Below are positions 36,945 to 45,687 of a stretch of DNA of 64,000 nt, piece after piece. The stretch is from Planctomycetota bacterium (GTDB lineage Bacteria > Planctomycetota > Planctomycetia > Pirellulales > UBA7805). The position numbers and the translations under genes were made by a program. The stretch is taken from NCBI GenBank assembly GCA_003389215.1, contig QQVP01000094.1, positions 1-64,000 on the forward strand, in the 5' to 3' direction. Below the pieces are notes generated by a model. That model was not told the DNA's origin. It saw only the letters and a program-made list of their open reading frames with translations, and ran no database searches. Positions within the stretch are counted from its first letter, which is position 1; every line of letters begins with the position of its first letter.

Positions 36945-37305
36945 AGTAGCGATCCCCTTGATGTTAGCAGTACCGAATCGGTCACGGTGACCTTCACGTG
37001 TCGCACCCGCTGCGCTCGAAGCGGTTGCGAAGTCCCCGGTCATCCCGGCTGCCTCATTCTCTACCGCACGCGGTTTTACCCCATTTTCGTCAGATGCTCA
37101 AGGCGACATCCCCCGCATGGGGAAACAGATGCGGCGCCCCGCAAACGTAGCGATGGCTTCGACAGCACACCTTGCGAATCCGCCGGGTGGGAAGCGATGG
37201 ATGAGATTTTCTGCGCGGCTCTGGGGCGGCATGTGGGGTCGCCCACCGATTCTTCCATGTAGTGCTTAGAGAGATTCACCAACCCCAAACCAGGAGCGAG
37301 TTAAC
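36945..37305. other. intergenic stretch, nothing clear
   Basis: Divergent region between the selenoprotein candidate (leftward) and the small secreted peptide (rightward). No gene, repeat or clear promoter was recognised. AGGAG stands before the ATG at 37306. Confidence 0.5.
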
Positions 37306-37521
37306 ATGTTCCAGAAGCTAGTCGCCCCGTTTGCCCTCGCCATCGCGCTGACTTGCGGCCCGGCCTTGGCTCGCGAAGCAGAGCCAGCCGAGTCCGATAC
37401 CCCAGCCGCCTCCGACTCTGCCGTGGACCAGCTCGACAATCCGGAGCTCGTCACGCTCACCACCGGCCTTCCGGCGATAAGCAGCGGATCGGTCAATCTC
37501 GTCACGTCACCCGTTCGCTGA
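37306..37521 (+). CDS. small secreted peptide
   Basis: A 71-residue protein with a clear signal peptide (FQKLVAPFALAIALTCGPALA) and, after cleavage, a mature part of about 48 acidic, Ser/Thr/Pro-rich residues without Cys (AEPAESDTPAASDSAVDQLD). AGGAG stands 9 bases before the ATG. I know no family. It is likely a real small secreted product, because start, ribosome site and signal agree. Confidence 0.55.
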   Translation: MFQKLVAPFALAIALTCGPALAREAEPAESDTPAASDSAVDQLDNPELVTLTTGLPAISSGSVNLVTSPVR

Positions 37522-37549
37522 ACCGAACTGGCGAAGCTGCGGAAGCTCG

Positions 37550-37951
37550 CTAAGAAGTCGGCGACTCGAGCACCGCGCTCGGAACCGACTCCGGCATTTC
37601 GTCGAGACGAAAGCGAGACGCTTCCATGACGCTGATTTCCCCGAGGTCGAGCCTGGCCCGGAGATTCTGTAGGATCTCGTGCGGACTTGTCGCGCCGCAG
37701 GTGAAGATGTCGAGTGCCAAGAGTCCCTCGTCCGCATAGGCATGGGCCGAACAATGGCTCTCGTCGAGCAGCACGATCGCCGTGAATCCGGCCGCGGATG
37801 TGTGACCGAAATGGTAGCGGGTCTGAGAAATAACCGTCGCCCCCGCAGCTCGCGCCGACTCGGCCAGCGCGTCGAGCATACCAGCGTCGTCAAGGCAAAC
37901 GTCGCGAGGAACCCCGCGACAGTCGATCAATAAGTGGAAACCTTTGTGCAA
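37550..37951 (-). CDS. speD: S-adenosylmethionine decarboxylase (pyruvoyl enzyme)
   Basis: 133 residues from a TTG start that has GGAGG 9 bases upstream. The protein matches the short bacterial SpeD/SpeH type: HLLIDCRGV at the N-terminus, then DESHCSAHAYADEG (usual form ESHLSIHTWPE), where the Ser after ESHC is the self-cleavage site that becomes the pyruvoyl group, and LDIFTCG with the catalytic Cys. It makes decarboxylated SAM, the aminopropyl donor for spermidine. Leu to Cys next to the cleavage Ser is unusual. No spermidine synthase is nearby. The small peptide gene at 37306 converges on it. Confidence 0.85.
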   Translation of the reverse strand: MHKGFHLLIDCRGVPRDVCLDDAGMLDALAESARAAGATVISQTRYHFGHTSAAGFTAIVLLDESHCSAHAYADEGLLALDIFTCGATSPHEILQNLRARLDLGEISVMEASRFRLDEMPESVPSAVLESPTS

Positions 37952-38766
37952 CCCATGAGTCCTCCATGATGGGATCGAACGCTCATAAAGCAAACTCGAT
38001 TCACCGGGCGCGGCCGCGGGAATGACGATGCCTTTGCCGAATCGGCAGCCGATGGGGGAAAAATAGAGCCTATCGCGGTGCCGATTGCAAGAAGGCAGCT
38101 GGCAAAACGGAGAGCCTGCTGCGCGACTGTCGGGGACGGAATCTGATTCTCCACTTCGGTATTCGCACCAACGGCGTGGTGAAACTGCCGGCACGGCGTC
38201 AGCGGCCCTGCGGGACTCCACAATCTTGCCGGTCGCCCGGCGGCGACCGTCCCTCGGCGGCCGCGGTTTCCGACGAAGGCTCCCCCTTGAATCGGGCTCT
38301 CGACGAGTGCGTCCGAGGCGTCGAGGCGGGAGGCCGACGCGATCCACTAAGGTGAGCCGACGAGAGGGACGTCGAGAATCGTGCCTTTTGGCCCCGTAGC
38401 TTTGCCGCAGTTGGAGCACGTACCGCTGCCGAACTTGGGTCGCGAAGCGCGAGGCGACTGTTTGGACTGGTCAAAATAGTCCGACCGCCGCTGTGGGCTG
38501 CTGATCGAGGGGGTGCCCTACGGTGAACTGGAATACACCAGCGGTCAGGTGGTGAGATTTCCAATGCGGCAGGGCTCCTCCATAGATTTCTTCTTGGCAG
38601 GGCACTTGAAATTCGGGCGGTCTCCGGTCACAATCTCTGCTGCACATGTGTCAGGGGTTTCTAAGGCCCCTGTACTGCCTTCGCAGGTTCTGCCCCACCT
38701 GCGAAGGCTCTTTTTTTGCGCATGTGGCCGGATGGCTCTTGGAAGGACTCTCGCGGAGCTGGGCAA
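37952..38766. other. long gene-poor stretch before the permease gene
   Basis: About 815 bases without a supported gene. On the minus strand at 38347-38517 a frame ends in GSGTCSNCGKATGPKG and TILDVPLVGSP, which looks like the tail of a small zinc-ribbon protein, but it has no start codon and may be a remnant. Near the right end are two hairpins, 38652-38672 and 38677-38708, the latter with a U-tract. Confidence 0.5.
38677..38717 (+). terminator. strong Rho-independent terminator, possibly an attenuator
   Basis: A perfect 11-base stem GCCTTCGCAGG/CCTGCGAAGGC (38677-38687 and 38698-38708) with a 10-base loop and the tail TCTTTTTTTG. A second hairpin (CAGGGG/CCCCTG, 38652-38672) stands directly before it. 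No gene on the + strand ends here, and the permease gene starts 50 bases later, so it may be an attenuator of that gene. Confidence 0.8.
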
Positions 38767-41232
38767 TTGAACGAGGAAGGCAGCCCAACACAGTCCCCGT
38801 CACACACGGGCACGTTGTTCATCGATCCGGAAACGGGGTCGATGCGGCGGACCATTGTGTTTGCGCTCTGCCTCGTCGGCTCGTTCTACACCGCGTTCTA
38901 CCTCGTCGATCGCGGCACGTTGCCCAGGGCGGGCCCGCAAGCGCTCTTCATCCTGCTGTTGGCCGCGTCGCTGTGGGTTACCGAAGCGATTCCCGCCTTC
39001 GCCGTCGGCATTTTGGTAATCGGCATGAAGATCGCGCTCTTGGGCAAGCCGGGCGGCGCGTTTGCGACCACGGCCCACGACTGGGAAAAGTTCATTGCCG
39101 TGATGGGGCATCCGCTGGTATGGCTCTTCTTTGGCGGCTTTGTGCTGGCGGCCGGGATGGCCAAGACGGGACTCGACCGCCGACTCGCCATGCTGCTTTT
39201 GCCTCGTTTTGGGAGTCGGCCCTCGGCCGTCTTGCTGGGAGTCATGTCGGTCACCTTCCTGCTTTCGATGTTCATTTCCAACACGGCCACCACCGCCATG
39301 ATGTTGGCCATGTTGATGCCGCTGGTCGCCTCGAACGACATCTGTGGACGCTATCGCCGGGGTCTGCTGCTGGGCCTGGCGGTGGCGGCCAATCTAGGCG
39401 GCATGGGCAGTCTGATTGGCACGCCGCCGAATGCCATCGCGGTGGCGGCGCTCGCCGAGGTGGAACCGAGCTATCAGATCGGCTTCTTGCAGTGGCTTTT
39501 CCTCGGACTACCGCCGGGCGTCGCATCGCTGCTGCTGGCCTGGGTCGTGCTGGCCCGCGCGTTCGCCTCTGCCCAGGCCACGATTCCGCTCGATTTTGCC
39601 GAGCACACCAGCGACCACGGGCATCCCGCCTCGCCGCAGCAGTGGCAGACGTTCACCGTGAGCGTCACGTTTCTGGCCACTCTGCTGTTGTGGCTCACGT
39701 CCCAGTGGCATCAAATCCCGACCGCGGCCGTGTCCTTCTTGCCTATCGTGGTCTTCACGACGACCGGTGTGTTGGGGGCGAAAGAGATTCGCGGACTCAA
39801 CTACGACGTGTTATTCTTGATCGCCGGCGGGCTGGCTCTCGGCGAGACGGTAACCGAGACGGGTCTTTCCCAGTGGATCGTTGCCCGGTTGCCGCTCGAG
39901 GGTTTCGACGTACTGGGCGTGACGATTCTGATGGCCTATCTGACCGTGGTCCTATCCAATTTCATGAGCAACACGGCGGCCGCCAACGTGCTGATTCCGA
40001 TCGGCGTGACGATTGCCACGGGTTTCGAGGCACGGGTCGCCCTGCCGATCGCCTTTGCCGCCTCGGCGGCGATGTGTTTGCCGGTGGCCACGCCACCGAA
40101 TGCGCTGGCCTTTGCGACCGGCTATTGTCAGGTGCGCGATTTCCTCTGGCTTGGCCTCTTGATCGGATTGATCGTGCCGATGGTCGGCATTGGCTGGCTG
40201 TGGCTGACACTCGACAGCGTCCTGGCGCTCACGACGTCCGGCGATGCGCGGCCGCAAGTTGAAGTGGTCATCGGCCCCCGGCAGGCAGCCCAGGGAGGCG
40301 ACGCGGCCACGAGCGGTCCGCTCGATTTCCCGTTTGGCGTCGACTTCGACCGATCCGGCAACCTGTACGTCGTGGAGATGACCGGGGGCCGCGTGCTCAA
40401 GCGAGACGTACGCGGGAAGTTGACGACCATCGCCGGACGTCCGGAAGCGGGTTATTCCGGCGATGGCGGACCCGCAGCGCAGGCCACGTTTCGCGAGATG
40501 CACAATCTGGCCGTGGACGCCGAGGACAATCTGTTTATCGCGGACAGCTCGAACCATTGCATTCGCCGCATCGATGCGAAGACCGGCGTTGTCACGACCT
40601 TCTCCGGCAACGGCCAGCAGGGCTTCGATCAGGATACCGGCAACGCCAAGTCGGCCCGCTACAAGAAGGTGATCTCGATTGCCTTCAATCCTTCGAAAGA
40701 CGCGCTCTTCGTGGCCGACATCTACAACGTACGCATCCGACGAATCGATATGGCTCACGACATCGTGGAGACGGTGGCCGGCACAGGTCGTTCGGCCGTG
40801 CCGCGCGACGGCGATGCGGCGGTCGCCAGTCCGCTCGTCGATCCGCGAGCCGTGGCGGCCGACGGGGCGGGTAACGTCTACATTCTGGAGAGGGCAGGGC
40901 ACGCGCTGCGCGTCGTCGATCGACAGGACAAGATTCGCACCGTCGCCGGCAACGGCAAGAAGGGCTACCGTGACGGCACCGCGCTCCAGGCCCAGTTCGA
41001 CGGACCGAAACATCTCTGCCTAGATGACGCCGGGAACGTCTACATCGCCGACGATGGGAATCACGCGATTCGCAAGTACGACCCGTATACGGCGACGGTG
41101 ACGACCGTGCTGGGTCGAGGCCACGGGGATGCCGAATACACGCTGAACAAGCCCCACGGCGTCGCCTGGCACGATGGCTGGCTGTACGTCGTCGACAGTG
41201 GCAACAACCGCATCTTGCGCATGCGGCCCTGA
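38767..41232 (+). CDS. DASS/SLC13-type permease fused to an NHL-repeat propeller
   Basis: An 821-residue protein in one open frame. Residues 27-510 form a divalent anion:Na+ symporter: about 12 helices, the two SNT motifs (ISNTATTAM and MSNTAAANV) and the two Pro-Pro loops (GTPPNAIA and ATPPNALA) that bind Na+ and carboxylates in this family. From about 520 comes an NHL-type propeller (GVDFDRSGNLYVVEMTGGRV, NLFIADSSNHCIRRIDAKTG, VYIADDGNHAIRKYD). DASS proteins import succinate, sulfate and similar anions; I know no fusion to NHL repeats, so the sensor or enzyme role of the propeller is open. TTG at 38767 has GGAG 8 bases upstream; ATG at 38842 is the alternative. A frameshift-free fusion of two former genes is the likely history. 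Confidence 0.8.
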   Translation: MNEEGSPTQSPSHTGTLFIDPETGSMRRTIVFALCLVGSFYTAFYLVDRGTLPRAGPQALFILLLAASLWVTEAIPAFAVGILVIGMKIALLGKPGGAFATTAHDWEKFIAVMGHPLVWLFFGGFVLAAGMAKTGLDRRLAMLLLPRFGSRPSAVLLGVMSVTFLLSMFISNTATTAMMLAMLMPLVASNDICGRYRRGLLLGLAVAANLGGMGSLIGTPPNAIAVAALAEVEPSYQIGFLQWLFLGLPPGVASLLLAWVVLARAFASAQATIPLDFAEHTSDHGHPASPQQWQTFTVSVTFLATLLLWLTSQWHQIPTAAVSFLPIVVFTTTGVLGAKEIRGLNYDVLFLIAGGLALGETVTETGLSQWIVARLPLEGFDVLGVTILMAYLTVVLSNFMSNTAAANVLIPIGVTIATGFEARVALPIAFAASAAMCLPVATPPNALAFATGYCQVRDFLWLGLLIGLIVPMVGIGWLWLTLDSVLALTTSGDARPQVEVVIGPRQAAQGGDAATSGPLDFPFGVDFDRSGNLYVVEMTGGRVLKRDVRGKLTTIAGRPEAGYSGDGGPAAQATFREMHNLAVDAEDNLFIADSSNHCIRRIDAKTGVVTTFSGNGQQGFDQDTGNAKSARYKKVISIAFNPSKDALFVADIYNVRIRRIDMAHDIVETVAGTGRSAVPRDGDAAVASPLVDPRAVAADGAGNVYILERAGHALRVVDRQDKIRTVAGNGKKGYRDGTALQAQFDGPKHLCLDDAGNVYIADDGNHAIRKYDPYTATVTTVLGRGHGDAEYTLNKPHGVAWHDGWLYVVDSGNNRILRMRP

Positions 41233-41327
41233 TTGGGCGACTCCCGCAAGTCACGCACTTCGAGTCCGAGCCGTCGGTCAGACTCGGAGGCATCTTTCGA
41301 ACTCGGGCAAATGAGCGACCGCGTGGC

Positions 41328-43661
41328 TCACGGCACGAAGGCCAGCACCTTCAGCACGCCGTCTGCTTCGCGCCGCAAAAGGGCTAGCTGACCTTTGACC
41401 GCCGCACCCCCGTAACGCAGATCACCCGACTTCTCAGCACTCAGGACGAGCAACGCCGGCTCGCCCTCGCGAAGCAGTTCCACACCGAGCACGCCCGCCG
41501 GCGTGTCATCGAGCCGCCGGGCCTGATAGCCTGCGCGAGCCGTCGCGGCGGCGCCAATGACGTTGACGAAGTCGACGTCGCGACCCTGCTTGCGGAGAAT
41601 TAGCACGTCTTTGGTGCGTTCTTTCAGATCGGCATGGCCCTTCGCCGAGATCAACTCCGTCGCACCGGGCGAGAGGAGCCGCAGTCGCAGCGACGTCTCG
41701 CCATCGTCCGAGCCCGTGTAGGTCAACTCGACCGGCTCGTTTTCAAGACGGGCTCGTCGCGGCTGCTTCAGGTGTGCATAGCCGAGCGCCGAAGAGACCG
41801 GGCCCGGGGTCGGATCGCTGAGACCAATCGAACTCGTATCGAGCCGGCCATCGACGTGCAGGGCAAAGTCGTACTGGTGATCTTCATCGCTACGACAGCG
41901 ATAGAAGTCGACCACCACCTCGTCGAGCAGGGCAATCGTGCGATCGAGCAGCACGCCGTCGTAGGCGGCCGTACACGTCGCCCGAAAGGCCTTGAGCTCA
42001 TTCCCCGCGTGGAAGAAGACCGGCTCGCCGTGGGCCTGTTTGCCGCGCTCCACGGCCCAGGGATCGTCGCTGGCTTCCTGTGGATATTGCGAGGTCTCGT
42101 CAACCGTGACGGTGTTGTGGGCGATCGTCTGCCGATCCCAAGTGAGAAAGGCCTCGTGCCCATAGTGGTGGTAGCGGACCTCGGGAATGATCTGACGACC
42201 TTCGGCGGCAACCGTGATGGCCAACAACTCGGGGTGCGTATGGGAGGAGCCCCAATCGCCATAGGTCATCTGTACGCCGACGGCGTCCCGATCGCCGCTT
42301 TGTCGAAGCACGGTGATGCCTCCGTTGGGCAACAGCGTGCAGGCATTTTCATGTCGCCCGGTAACGCCGATCCGGGCGTCGGCCGTGTGATCGAATTCGC
42401 CCTGGGGCAGGTCAGGGGCGAGCCAGATGAGCTCCATCGGGTTGAGCGGCCGGCGAACGTCGACGTCCCCCTCCTGGGGTGGCCTCGCGCGATAGGCGGC
42501 GGCCACATTCGCCGGATCGATATAGCCGCCGCCGGCAATCGGCCGGTAGAAGGCCACGGGACGACGCAACAGCCAGGCATACTTCGGATCGCGGTAGGCG
42601 GCCCACGCTCGCTCGTAACAACGTGTGCGCTCGAGGCGGTCGGTGTACGAATTGCCCAGGCGCACCAGCGAGCCGTCGCTGAACGCCTCGTAGAAGGGCG
42701 AGTCGAAGATCGCCTTGACCGTCTTCCTGCCGGTGGGGCCGAAGCGCCGCTGCGGATCGGCACCTGCATCGAGCCGATGACCCGGTATCTCGAGATTCCA
42801 CAAGTCGATGCCGCTATGCCGCGCCGTTTCGGCGATGAGTGTGTAGGCGTCGGCCGTGTACATGTGGTAGTGCATCGAACGCTCGTAGAAGACCCCGTCC
42901 GCCAGGATCGACCAGGCGACGTGCTGCACGAAGCCGTCGCGGGCCAGGCGACCATCTTCGTAGTAGCCGTTGATGGCCTCGTCGATCAGTTCGCGGTCGC
43001 CGATGCAGAACCCCAGCACCGCCACGCCGGCGATGGCCCGACCTCGCCAGTTGCTGCGAAACTTGTGGTTGCAAATCCGCATCACCTCGGCCGAAGGTTG
43101 GAAGACTTGCTGTTCGATGGCCTCCTTGTCTTCGTCGCTGAGGACGCCAGCGTGATAGATCAAGTCGTAGGCCGAGGCGATGTTGATTGCCCAATCGCAC
43201 TCTCCCAGGGTCGAGCCGGTGGCCTTGCCCTTGAGATGGGCCATTTCGTACTGGGGAAAGACCTCGACGTAGCGTTGGAGAATCTGGGCGACCGGCTCGG
43301 CAAAGCGGTCCTCGTCCCGCAGCACATAAAGAATCGCCAGCTTGTGGGCGGTCTGCGCGATTTCGACATTGTCGCGTTTATCGGCACGGGGCAGGACAGG
43401 ATCGGCGATCGCCGGTTCCATTTCTGCGGCGAGCTTGTCGAGATACTCCGACAGCCACGGCGTACGGGCTACCCAGGCCTTGAACGCGGCAATCTCCTCG
43501 TTGTTCCAGAAGAGCCGTGGATGATCGGGCAGCTCCGCCGGAATGGCGACACGCGGCGGCTTCTCCTCGGCGGCGAGCGGCGAAATGTCCGCCGCGAAGA
43601 TCAGAACGGTGCCGAGCAGGCAGAAGAGTCGTGCGCGTGGAGACGACAAGATCGCGAACAT
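41328..43661 (-). CDS. heparinase II/III-like secreted polysaccharide lyase
   Basis: A 777-residue exported protein. A signal peptide (to about 32, PLAA) is followed by an alpha-helical toroid region (NEEIAAFKAWVARTPWLSEY onward) and a beta-sandwich with GSSHTHPELLAIT and HNTVTVDETSQ, the marks of the heparinase II/III family. Such enzymes cleave uronic-acid-containing polysaccharides by beta-elimination; heparin, alginate and related glycans are all possible. GAGGAAT lies before the ATG. The next gene on the same strand, at 43805, encodes a sugar-transfer membrane protein and is transcribed first, 143 bases upstream. The exact substrate cannot be told. Confidence 0.8.
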   Translation of the reverse strand: MFAILSSPRARLFCLLGTVLIFAADISPLAAEEKPPRVAIPAELPDHPRLFWNNEEIAAFKAWVARTPWLSEYLDKLAAEMEPAIADPVLPRADKRDNVEIAQTAHKLAILYVLRDEDRFAEPVAQILQRYVEVFPQYEMAHLKGKATGSTLGECDWAINIASAYDLIYHAGVLSDEDKEAIEQQVFQPSAEVMRICNHKFRSNWRGRAIAGVAVLGFCIGDRELIDEAINGYYEDGRLARDGFVQHVAWSILADGVFYERSMHYHMYTADAYTLIAETARHSGIDLWNLEIPGHRLDAGADPQRRFGPTGRKTVKAIFDSPFYEAFSDGSLVRLGNSYTDRLERTRCYERAWAAYRDPKYAWLLRRPVAFYRPIAGGGYIDPANVAAAYRARPPQEGDVDVRRPLNPMELIWLAPDLPQGEFDHTADARIGVTGRHENACTLLPNGGITVLRQSGDRDAVGVQMTYGDWGSSHTHPELLAITVAAEGRQIIPEVRYHHYGHEAFLTWDRQTIAHNTVTVDETSQYPQEASDDPWAVERGKQAHGEPVFFHAGNELKAFRATCTAAYDGVLLDRTIALLDEVVVDFYRCRSDEDHQYDFALHVDGRLDTSSIGLSDPTPGPVSSALGYAHLKQPRRARLENEPVELTYTGSDDGETSLRLRLLSPGATELISAKGHADLKERTKDVLILRKQGRDVDFVNVIGAAATARAGYQARRLDDTPAGVLGVELLREGEPALLVLSAEKSGDLRYGGAAVKGQLALLRREADGVLKVLAFVP

Positions 43662-43804
43662 CGAGATTCCTCGGTCGGGTAGGGCCAGCGAGCGGCAAGG
43701 CGGGACGGATCGGGTAGGAAGTATTGGGCGGGGCAGGGGGGTGGACGAGGTGGGACAACCGCGGGCGGGCCGGCCGCCGTGGTTGCGGGTGGGAAACGCG
43801 CCGG

Positions 43805-45457
43805 CTAATCCGTCGGATCCAGATGGACAACCGCTCCGCCACGACTCCGAATCATAAAGTCTCTCGGCTCGGCGACAAGCAGCCAAGGAAGAAAGACCAG
43901 CCGATATCGGGGCGGCACGATCACCTCGCGTTCGCCGGTGAGCGACTGGCGGACCTCCTGGAAGTTGGCGAACGGCTTTCGCTCGACAAAGCCCTCCAGG
44001 TTCAGCAGAACCGCGTCATACTCTTGCCGTGGAAATTCATAACGTGGCGTATCTTCCGGCTCCTTGTTGATAAGCAAGTGTTTTTCGACCGGCTCGCCGT
44101 TGAGGCAGATCACATTCTCAGGCAACTGAAAGCCGCCCCACACGTACATTTGGTTCATCGTGTTCACATCGGTCAGAAACGTCTTCTCAGGATGGGCTTG
44201 GGCATAGGCAAGTAGTTCGCGAGAGACGTCGACGTTCTGACCCCAGCGGCCTCCGGCGGCCGCGCAGCCAACGAGCGCGACCAACGTGAACAACAGAATC
44301 GCGCGGCTCAGCCTCTCCCGCTCGCCGAGGGCGAGCGTCAGAGTGTAAGGCAACAGCGCCGCGATGCCGACCACCAGCAGATAGTAATAGTGCCAGGCCC
44401 GCCCGAGCGGCTTGTACGTCCATGGCACGAGGCTGCCGTACCCCAAGTAGGCCCAGAAGAGGATCATGACCGCGAGCAGGATCTTCTGCTCCTTGCGGAG
44501 TTTCCCAAACACCAGCAGTCCTGAGCCGAAAAGCAACAGCAGCGAAAACGCCAGCTGCTTACAGAAGAGCACATTCTTCAGCGGCCACAGGAAGAAGCTC
44601 AGTGGCGAAGCGCCGACGCGAACGTCCCGGCCGGCCTCCAAGACCCCGATCGCCGCGCTGGCCCGGGTGTAACGTGCAAAGGCCTCGCCGGTGATGGAAT
44701 AGTAGATCGCCGCTTCGATCGCGAACAACCCGCCCGAGAAGGCCACGCAGGCGATGACCGGATACCAGTAGCGACGACGATCGAACGCGAGTGCCGTGAG
44801 ACAGAAGATCGCCACGTAGAAGAACGAGACTTCGTGGGTCAGAAAGGCGACCGCCATCAGGCCGGCACCCAGATACTGTACGAGACGGCTCCCCTTCAGC
44901 ATCGCCACGCTGCCCACCGCGAGCATTCCAGCGGCTATGTACGAAGCGTTGGGATAGGAACGAAACGAGATATCCAGGGGCATGAAGCAGAACAGCAGCA
45001 TCCCGCAATTCGCTTGCCAGGTCGGTCGCCGCGGCCAGTCGATCAGCCATGCCACCGAGGCCAACATGGCCAGCGACGAGAGCAGCGTCGGCAGCGCCGC
45101 TGCGAATTCCGTGGGGCCGAACAGGAAGATGCTCAGCCGCATCAGGTACACCGCCGGCAAGCGATATTCCCAGTGATTCAGCGGCAGTCGGTGAAGCGAG
45201 TTGGCATAGCGCGCATAGAAGATGTCGTCGGTACCGGCGTAGCCCATCCAGAAGACATACGTGGAAGCCAACCAGGCCGCGGCCACCACGAGGAACCAGA
45301 AGAGTGATCTAGCCAAAGTAAGCGCTCCTGGTGACACGGCCCAGCGTCGTGGCCCGGCAACATCTGCGGGGGACTCTTTCAGAGTCGTTCGGCGGGTTCC
45401 GATCGGGGAATGAGACGCCGCACCCATGACGCGACGGGTGACCTCTGGCCGCGTCAT
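43805..45457 (-). CDS. GT39/PMT-like multi-helix glycosyltransferase
   Basis: A 550-residue membrane protein with about 10-12 helices. The first loop after helix 1 contains GYAGTDDIFYARYANSLHRL, with the acidic pair typical of the DD/DE motif that binds the polyprenyl sugar donor in GT39 and ArnT-like enzymes; RLPAVYLMRLSIFLFG follows. The C-terminal 140 residues form a soluble outer domain. It should transfer a sugar from a lipid carrier to an acceptor outside the cytoplasmic membrane; neither is known. Start at 45457 chosen; 45427 is a possible shorter start. The gene shares its upstream region with the GT2 gene at 45688, which may make the lipid-linked sugar. Confidence 0.7.
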   Translation of the reverse strand: MTRPEVTRRVMGAASHSPIGTRRTTLKESPADVAGPRRWAVSPGALTLARSLFWFLVVAAAWLASTYVFWMGYAGTDDIFYARYANSLHRLPLNHWEYRLPAVYLMRLSIFLFGPTEFAAALPTLLSSLAMLASVAWLIDWPRRPTWQANCGMLLFCFMPLDISFRSYPNASYIAAGMLAVGSVAMLKGSRLVQYLGAGLMAVAFLTHEVSFFYVAIFCLTALAFDRRRYWYPVIACVAFSGGLFAIEAAIYYSITGEAFARYTRASAAIGVLEAGRDVRVGASPLSFFLWPLKNVLFCKQLAFSLLLLFGSGLLVFGKLRKEQKILLAVMILFWAYLGYGSLVPWTYKPLGRAWHYYYLLVVGIAALLPYTLTLALGERERLSRAILLFTLVALVGCAAAGGRWGQNVDVSRELLAYAQAHPEKTFLTDVNTMNQMYVWGGFQLPENVICLNGEPVEKHLLINKEPEDTPRYEFPRQEYDAVLLNLEGFVERKPFANFQEVRQSLTGEREVIVPPRYRLVFLPWLLVAEPRDFMIRSRGGAVVHLDPTD

Positions 45458-45687
45458 GGGTAGCTCTATCCTAGTGTATCGCCGGCGCCAAATCACGTCG
45501 CGCCGCGCGATGCCGACAACATGTTGATGCCGTATTCCAATTCCAATTAAACTAGAGTGTGGCGTGTCGACACGGGAACTCGAGCAAAGTGGCCGCCCGT
45601 GCGTCTCGGCGGACCGTCACGTTCGCGATTCGACACGTCGAGCCTTGACACCCCGCCCCCGATATTCGCCGCCAGGAGTTCTGCCGC

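Noticed and set aside
41634..43682. A 682-codon frame on the plus strand
   Set aside because: Antisense to the heparinase-like gene; no ribosome site, no recognisable family, and unusual residue composition.
45423..45458. Inverted repeat CCCATGACGCG/CGCGTCATGGG as an operator
   Set aside because: It lies over the start of the GT39-like gene and can be explained by two similar Met-containing coding stretches; no promoter evidence links to it.
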